From Pleurotus djamor (lineage: Eukaryota; Basidiomycota; Agaricomycetes; Agaricales; Pleurotaceae), in NCBI GenBank assembly GCA_029747585.1, contig JAPEVF010000602.1, positions 1 to 27,956 of the forward strand: a stretch of DNA of 27,956 nucleotides, given 5' to 3'. Under the pieces are notes generated by a model. The model searched no databases. It was not told the origin of the DNA and saw only the letters and a program-made list of their open reading frames with translations. Shown piece after piece: positions 20,952 through 27,956 of the stretch. The position numbers and the translations under genes were made by a program. Position 1 is the stretch's first letter. Every line of letters begins with the position of its first letter.

Positions 20952-22153
20952 TTAACGGACCAAGATGTAAACCTCTCCCAAAAAAGACAAGAAAAAANCA
21001 ACGCTGATTCGCTGGGTGCATACCTCAACATTATTCCATTGGACAACGACGCTTCTCAGCTTTTCCTTGATGACGGTTTGACATTGTTCACAGGTAAGCG
21101 AGGAGAGTAAGGGTTTCAGAGCTGACTCCATTGTTGAGGTTGTCACATCTAAGATGTAGGTAATGGATGAATATGCTACCCAGAGGGTGTGCGAGGAGGT
21201 TTTACAGGGAGCAAGGTAAGCACCTGGCCTGGCGTCCCAGGCAAAAGATGCTGTGGCTAGTGCCCAGGCGCGAGTGACTTTGGATTGGTCTATGAATGAG
21301 CATCGCGCAGACGGAGGGTGAGGGTGAGGCGCCGGGAGGAGGATGAGTTTGAGGGACTCAGCGCGCTTGTGGTGGAGGAGGAGCAAGCGTTTGAGGTATG
21401 ATGAACCCATTCTGATGGCGACTTGGTCAGAGATCAATGATAGATCAAAGCCTAGTAGATGCGATGAGGCTGCGACGGCAAGGGCTTCCAAGCTATGCGC
21501 CGCTGCGAGGGTGTACACCTCGAGGGGCCAGAGAGGAGCATGGGAAAGGAGGAGCGTGTACAAGGGCTTGGCTGGGGAAACACATTTTTTGACGTCCACA
21601 CCATACAAGCCAAGTCGCCCCACCGCCATTTCAATGACGTCGATCGACGAGTAGCGGGCGTATGGCATCTCGTAGATGGCATGGAGAATGACGGTGAGGA
21701 CAGCAGCAGTGTCGGAGACGGGGACAACGGGTATGTCCGGCGTGGCCTGGATCGGAGGCGAAAGCAGATTGTCAAAGTTGTTGGAGGATGCGTTGCAGAG
21801 GACCGTGCAATGAACGTAGAAGGAAACGCAATCGGACGTGATCAAGATAACGTCCGAAGGGCAGATGTCGATCGGGGCATCTTTGAAGAAAGTGGTCGAG
21901 ACCGAAATGAGAGGACTGGGTTCGGGGAGCTCGGGCGAGGGCAGATAGGACTGCTGCATGCACAGACACGCATTACTTGAGCGATAAGTCGGGAGGGAAC
22001 TGGGACGGGACTCACGGGTGGTGTTGCAAGGTCAAACAAGGGGATGTCTGGTATGTCTGGGAAGGTGGATGAAGGGCCCAAGGGGAAATCAAGCTGGTCG
22101 AGAATTCCGTATGGGTCGCGGGTGAAGAAATCGATATCTCCGTCAAACATCAT
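20952..22153 (-). CDS. Fungal BTB/POZ-domain protein, paralogue 3 (about 337 aa)
   Basis: Exons 22153-22016, 21953-21224 and 21148-21024 total 993 nt in frame, plus a short last exon whose acceptor is uncertain (one option ends at the TAA at 20952-20954). Introns 1 and 2 are 62 and 75 nt, GTGAGT..CAG and GTGCTT..TAG. The ATG-ATG start at 22153 lies about 40 bp downstream of a cttataag box. The leader exon is Asp/Pro-rich and ends LATPP. The BTB part reads DVILITSDCVSFYVH and VLTVILHAIYEM; the second half has LEVYTLAAAHSLEALA and ISDQVAIRMGSSYLKRL. The C-terminal Cys pair is TCEQCQTVIKEK with Trp in VQWNNVE. It is more diverged than paralogues 1 and 2. An N lies at 20998 in the last intron beside an A run. 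Confidence 0.8.
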
Positions 22154-24161
22154 TGGCTCCGAAGGGGTTGCGATCTGGAAGGCATTGACATGTCTTATAA
22201 GCTCTCCGATTCCGTGACACTTGGGTGACGTGACGCAGAGGAAGCAGAGAGCACACATGACGTGGGGCTGGCAAGAGAAGGGTGGACGGATTAGCCGTCG
22301 GCAGCCTCGAGTCCTTTTCCTCGTTAACTTGTGTTCTATCAGCCCAGAGGAATAGTGACGTGAGGCTGACGTCCTAGTGCTGGTGCCTCGGAGGAAATGG
22401 CTGAAAGTTGACACGGTCTAACGTTCCTTTCGCCATAATAATAACTTTCCCTGCATGGTAAAAATAAGCGCATGGGTGAGGCGTCCATACACCACCTCAA
22501 TGACAAATGATGGGGCTGACTTGCGCCTCAAGGCCTCAAGCTCTCCAATGGCCGTATAGTACACTTGTTCACGAGTATCAGCGGTACGAGAAGGCGACCA
22601 GAAAAGAACAGGCCAACCTCACATTGTCATCAACTCCTCGGATGAACGAGGATTAACCTGTATTGGGGCGATAAGAAGTCAGTCGTGCTGGCCGAACGAG
22701 TTCAGAGAAGAGAGCAAAAGAGTTCAATGGAATTGAATTCTAGGCAGCGATTGGGGTTGGACTGACTGACTGACCATGGGATGGTTTATTCGTACTCATG
22801 GTAGAGCGGAAGAACAGTTCACAAGGACTCTGCTTCTGAAGGCCGCTGAGACTCGAGAACGCGTATCCACGCATGCTTCATCTTTCCCATCGGCGACCGT
22901 GAGCGTTGTTCGTACTGGACGTCGAACGAATGGCTTTGCAATCCAGGTGCTGCCTGGAGACCAACCTCTACATCGAGAGAATCATATTCGATCCTCTAAT
23001 AAACCCAGATGGACACCGAAAACGGCACCACTGAAGGGTCGAGGGGAGGGGAGGAAATCCACGATTAAACCGGAACGCTTGAGCTGTGTGGTGTACCTTT
23101 TTCGCAGTTGATCAGTAACTGAAAGCAATTTTCCAAAGTATCTATTTGCAAGCTGGATGTGACTAACCTTTTTGCAGCCACTTTGCAGGGAGAGTGGTGA
23201 TCATCGACGCACGAGTCAGGTCGACAGCGCCTCGATAGGGGAGCACCCTACACCTATGTAACTCAAGGTCATCGTCGTCGCCGGCTCCAGCGCCATGACT
23301 TGAGCCACTTTGGGAGATTTGATGAAGAGGTACGTATGCCCTTGAATCGTCTCTGACACTTTGTGGTTTTGCTGATCCTGGACCTGAATCTCAGGTTATC
23401 AGTCTAGCGCAATCGCACGGACATCGAAAGAGAAGGCGGTGAATGTCCGACTGGAGGAATCCTCGGCGCGAAAAAGCCTGATATCTGATGGCGGACAAGA
23501 ACTGGTACGATGCCCATCCGAGATGATACGGGCTGGGTAGCGACGGTGGATCATGGTCAATGAGGGAAGGTGCTGATGACGGCAGAGCTCAAGGTGGAGA
23601 CGGTTACTCGATACGTCGTCGTAAGGTTGGCTTGCCTTGGGCTGTATAGCAATAGAAAAGAGAGGAGATTCGAGGGGATGATGGACAGGATATGGGATCA
23701 GATCTGTATGATCTCCGTAGTCGAAACTTCTTCAAGGCTGAATCCCTCTCCGACCTCCCCCTGCACCGCATTCGATTTAACTCTGAACCTAGACAGAGGA
23801 CGTGGATGGTGTTGATGCTTGAATAGCCTAAGAGGTAAGGTGGAATTGTCCATCAGCCAGGTCACGTGGACTCCTCTTTTCGCCTTTAGGACAGTACTTA
23901 GGAGTCGAGGGGTTCGTTCCCATGCCTCGTGTCTTTCCCCACAGAGCGTCAGCAAGTCGAAAGGTAGGTATTTGACCCATTTCACCGTAAACCTTCCCAT
24001 TGACTTGAATGACTTTTGGAAGAATGAGCCCACTCTCCGATCCAACCATTTACCCGTGTGCTAGAGATGCCGCCTCACATCAGGAAATGTAGGTTGACTC
24101 ATAAAGCTTTGAAAATACGTAACAAACTCTCATATCTAGGCTTCATATCTTTCGAGCTCAG
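22154..24161. other. Gene-free 2-kb stretch between divergent BTB-3 and DUF6535 genes
   Basis: Only short frames without recognisable motifs are present (for example plus 22776-23111 and minus 24045-23698). It must contain the promoters of both flanking genes. I saw no repeats of note, no RNA gene and no transposon remnant that I can name. Confidence 0.4.
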
Positions 24162-26979
24162 ATGACTGAGCAAAACACCGTCATGCTCAAACTAATATCT
24201 CAACAAGCGGCCGCGATACGGGAGCAGACTACAATACTGAAAGAAATTGCGACAAGACAGGCCGAACAAGGTCAAGAGCATAATATATGTACCTAAAGCG
24301 AGCACTCACGCGCTTGCTAGATTTTAGCAACCGTCCCATCCCCCAGGTTCCTCTACGCAATGCTGGCGCGTGGAATCCCCTTCTTGTATCCACCCAACGC
24401 CGCATCGCTCCCATTCTTGAGCGTTGGCGTGGAGGCTTAGACACACTGCTCATCTTTGTATGTTCTTCCCTCTTACTACGTTGTGGTCAACATTACCGAC
24501 CGATCTCCCTTGTAGATTGGTTTATTCTCAGCTATCGTCACAGCCTTCCTCGTAGAATCTCTCTCCGAACTTCAAGTCGACCAACCAGCTCGCACAAATG
24601 AGCTACTCGTCAACCTAACTTCCGTCCTCGTGGCTATTCACACCAACGGAAATCTGGTCACGGTCAATCAGGCCCAGGATCCAATTGATTTTACTCCTGA
24701 CAGTGATTCGATTCGAGTAAACATTCTTTGGTCACTTTCCCTTATATTTTCGGTCAGTTGACTGTCACACATCGCGATCTACTCATTTCTTACTTCTACT
24801 TCCATAGCTCTGCCTCGCCGCGTTGGCTGTCGTGGGACGGGCCGTTCTCTCTAAGCTCACTCGTCCAGGTGGAGATAGCATCTCCCGACTGACTGACATC
24901 CACAACCGATGGCCTGGAGCTCGACGTCTACTCGGGCGGCACCATAAAATCCTACCGCTGGCACTAGTTATTCCGGTGACATTGTTTGTTCTTGGGTACC
25001 TCGACAGGCTTATTGCGCTCTCATTGCAACCTCAAGCACCTATTCGTCCAATCTTTTACACTGCCATCATTGGCTGCATTACCGTCGGCCTTGTAGCATG
25101 TTTGATGATATCCACCCTCATTCATGGCTGGCTATATCCTTACACCTCCCCCTTTCGATACGCAGCTGCCCCATCCCTCGATTTCACCAGTTTGTCATTC
25201 ATGTCCAACAGCATCGCTGCCTATCACCATACGATTCAGAGCACGTTTGATGACGCTTTGCTGGATGAATCCGCTGCCGCGCTTCAAGCTGTTCTCCAAT
25301 ACTCCAATCCTTACATGGATTCTCCATGCAGCGATGAAAGGTCCCTGAAACCTATCTCCCACACCGAAATGGATACCCTTCTGCACCTCCTTTCCCCTGA
25401 ATCCAGTTTCAAAAGCAACATCACCGTAGCCCAGATTCTGCTCAACTGTACCCCGGTATTCATGGAGAGGGCAATCTCATGGTCACAAAAGGCGCAGCTC
25501 CTCTCTGCCCTCCTCAAGTGTATCCAACATGAGCACCTCCAGAGGAACGACGTCGAACACCTCCTGAAATCTCCCCTGTTATCCGCCATGGCTAGCGTTA
25601 TACAAAGTCAATGGAAACTCCTCACGCTCAAGTGGAATATCGTTGATTTCTCAGTCAACCCGATATTTATATCCGGTCCCCAGTCGATCTTGGTCCTTCT
25701 TACGGCTCATTTCATCTCGCAAACATCCCAGGACCGTGCCGTAAAGCAAGTTTACCATGAATGCACCGCTTTCGCGCACGAAATAATCCAATCCCTGGTC
25801 GACTCATCCGCCAGGGGTGTCTACGACATTTCTACTGGTGCACGCTTCACTTCAGCTCTGATACGTCCCTACCCCACACACGATACCCCTCAATTCGCGA
25901 CCCTCACATCCATATTCGGTAGAAACGATGCTACGGAGGAACGAAATGATCCTCAGACATTCGTTCTCTTTCTCCTACTCCTCCATGCGACCGTGGACTA
26001 CGATGGTACTACCAAGCTCTCCGAGTTCAATAGAATATGTCATACCATCATCAGCTGGATGGTATCGAAACCTGAGCCTTGGTTATTTTCGGGCTCTGAG
26101 TGTTTAACCAGCGGCGCCATAGTATCCCCCTCTTCTATGAATAATATCACTTTCAGCCACCGGTTGCTCAAAGTGATGGCTAGAACCTGCAATCCGGACT
26201 ATCATCCGGACGGTGCTTCCATGGCTAATCTATTTATCAAGAATCTCCTCCACAACGCTCACGACTTCCTATCCATTAACTCCGACGATTCTGTCCCTCT
26301 CCCTCTGATTCTGTTCTGTGACCTTTCTCTCCAATTTCTGGAGCATCTCGGCACAAACTTCGAGGTCGGACACCCCCACTTGAAGAAGTTCAATTTGACC
26401 ATGGGACTCTTACACGACTGGTTGATCGACGAGATCCTCCAGTCGGATGATCCAGTCGCCATGACATATCTCATTCCCAGGTCGGGGGTTCCCTTGGTAG
26501 CCAAACTTTCGCCTTTCTTGCCCCCCATTCAGCGGGCTCGTTTGATTGGTAGACTTTTGGAGACACTGCAAGAAGAGAGACTCCGCAATGCTGTCTCCGA
26601 AGCATTTAAGGCGACAATCTTACAGTCGTACCTTCAAGCAGTGTCGTGCTTAGACATGAAGCTGTTGGAAGATGACCCCTCCGGGATAAGCCCGCAATAT
26701 CGATCAGTGGTATTAGATGTGAAGGAACAGAGCATCTTGACGAAGTACCCTCAACTGGCTGCTCAGATCGAGCTTTTGGAGAGGCGCTCGAAGGAGAGGA
26801 TAGTAAGCGCAGACTCAAGGTCGCCGAACGCGAGTACTCTGGAGCCAATATTGTCCTCGGTCGAACGTGTGTCAAATTCGGTCAAATTCAAGGTGAAGCA
26901 CGCATATCACAATGAGGTTACAGAGCAAGAGGTAAAGGACATTGGGGATCAAGTTGGAGACCAAGGAGGGACATATTAG
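24162..26979 (+). CDS. DUF6535 membrane protein (884 aa)
   Basis: Exons 24162-24270, 24321-24457, 24516-24752 and 24808-26979 total 2655 nt in frame. Introns are 50, 58 and 55 nt; the first has a weak GTCAAG donor but a good CTCAC branch site. The N terminus is a short helical leader (ISQQAAAIREQTTILKE). The DUF6535 core follows: WRGGLDTLLIF, then the first membrane helix IGLFSAIVTAFLVESL (from residue 83), a second helix spanning the exon 3-4 junction (about 150-175), a third at 209-226 (ILPLALVIPVTLFVLGYL) and a fourth at 244-266 (FYTAIIGCITVGLVACLM). The remaining 600 residues form a mostly helical, repeat-like cytosolic domain with no catalytic motif I recognise. DUF6535 is expanded in mushroom genomes and has no assigned function. 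The model is well supported by frame and family pattern. Confidence 0.85.
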
Positions 26980-27153
26980 AACGCCGGCGCCTGTCGGACG
27001 GGACTCATTCCGATGTCGAAGAATTCTTCCTGGTGGGGAGGACGCTGCCTGAGTGGATTAGTGACCTTGGGCTTTGGGTTACCACCAACTCGATACTGTG
27101 CGGCACGACTTCCCCACCACTTGTCACCACTCGAAGGGGCGGACCATGCACCC
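26980..27153. other. Short gap between convergent genes, possibly coding on the minus strand
   Basis: Two minus-strand frames stay open across part of this gap, so the RHS gene downstream may extend into it through another intron. Which frame, if either, is used cannot be settled by eye. Confidence 0.3.
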
Positions 27154-27956
27154 TTAAACTCCGAGAGGGCTTAGGGGGTATCCATGAGCGATGTCCACAA
27201 ATGAATGAAATGTACGCCCACCTCCTGCGAAGAAACCAGCCATTGCACCCTCGGCAGCTGCGTTTCCGAGACCATCGTCCCAAGCTTTCCCAGACACCGC
27301 GTTGTTGCTGATTTGGGTTACAACATTTGTTGCGCTTCCAATCGCTGTGGTACCAGCGAACCGTGCCGTTGTCCGCACAGCGTATGTGACGATCAATCGC
27401 CCACGAGCAGCACCACTAAAAGCAGACAAACCCTTCGCGGAAACCTGAGGGAGGACTTTGTCAAGAGCACGCCCTGCGCCTCCAGAAACGGCACCTATGA
27501 CAGCGCCAATGCCTATCTGAATGCCCCAATCCGCGTCAGAGCCAGAAGGGTTGCTAATATCCTGAGCGATGCCGGCCAAACCGCCGCCTATAAGAGCCGC
27601 CCCTGCGATCGCGACCACCACAGCGCCGCCCGGAATAAAGGAAAGGGCCACGCCAGCAACAACGAGGGCAACATCGACAACCCTAGTTCAAGAATATTAG
27701 TGATTGTAGGATATGGATGAGTGAAAGACCATACCAGTGCCACCAAGGAGCATTTCCGTTGACGTCGACGTAGTTGACAGGGTCGTTTGCAGAAAACGTG
27801 TACATATTGAACTTGGATGGAGTTAAGCGATCTAGCGAGACTGGGTAGTCGTCAAGGGTTAGGAACCGAGATACCTAAGAAAGTGGTTATTCTCGAGCAG
27901 GAGGTTAAGGCAAAGGTTATACTCACAGAAGGATCATAGAATCTGGCACCGAAGTA
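27154..27956 (-). CDS. RHS repeat-associated core protein, 3' part only
   Basis: This is the C-terminal part of a YD-repeat/RHS-type protein whose 5' part lies beyond the right edge. The RHS-core signature is visible as YFGARFYDPS at the edge, then RFLTLDDYP, and DPVNYVDVNGNAPW. Two introns of 52 nt interrupt it: 27926-27875 (GTGAGT..TTAG) and 27734-27683 (GTATGG..CTAG, with a CACTAAT branch). After the core comes a Gly/Ala-rich hydrophobic region (IPGGAVVVAIAGAALIGGG and WGIQIGIGAVIGAV), then a variable tail to a stop at 27154. In bacteria the RHS core is the autoproteolysis and encapsulation end of a shell that carries a variable C-terminal effector. I see no known effector domain here. Spliceosomal introns show it is a resident fungal gene and not bacterial contamination. 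The 3' end is uncertain. Confidence 0.75.

Noticed and set aside
23570..24064. Overlapping short frames on both strands in the 22.2-24.2 kb gap.
   Set aside because: No family motif, no splice extension, and composition unlike the confirmed genes.
27033..27720. Long plus-strand open frames opposite the RHS region (such as 27205-27720).
   Set aside because: They are mirror frames of the minus-strand RHS gene, which has clear family motifs and splice sites.

Overview
The window looks like an Agaricomycete (mushroom-type basidiomycete) chromosome segment. Almost every recognisable gene has spliceosomal introns of about 50-80 nt with GTRNGT donors and CTNAN-like branch sites. The families are typical of that class: DUF6534 seven-helix membrane proteins, DUF6535 membrane proteins, fungal BTB/POZ proteins, a MULE transposase, and an RT-related cellular protein. 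There are no operons, ribosome binding sites, CRISPR arrays or rRNA genes.

Layout: 1-2284 holds no convincing gene apart from an imperfect tandem repeat at the left edge. 2285-2545 is a small orphan ORF. 2700-5427 (+) is a MULE transposase gene whose frame is broken only at two ambiguous bases (N at 3887 and 4695); two introns are inferred. A perfect 13-bp hairpin lies just downstream. 5725-8810 (-) encodes a roughly 1000-residue protein with all core reverse-transcriptase motifs, probably of the RVT type (RT-related cellular gene). 9063-10860 (-) is a DUF6534 gene in 16 exons, several of only 11-15 nt; it is invisible to simple ORF finding. 12613-15271 (-) is a four-exon, 828-residue nuclear-looking protein with an F-box-like start, a Cys/His zinc cluster and an acidic/basic tail. 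15931-22153 holds three paralogous BTB/POZ-like genes in -,+,- orientation with the same exon plan. 24162-26979 (+) is a four-exon DUF6535 gene of 884 residues. 27154-27956 (-) is the 3' part of an RHS-core gene with introns, running off the right edge.

The gene models were built by hand from splice signals, reading-frame continuity and paralogue comparison. Total exon lengths divide by three for the transposase (after omitting the two Ns), DUF6534, zinc-cluster, BTB-2 and DUF6535 genes, which is good internal support but is not transcript evidence. The genes show no obvious shared pathway. The mixture of lineage-expanded families, a transposon and a bacterial-type RHS gene, with large gene-free gaps, suggests an accessory, fast-evolving region rather than a core syntenic block. 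The strongest leads are the RHS gene, the RT-related gene, the BTB trio with its GC-AG intron, and the micro-exon DUF6534 gene.
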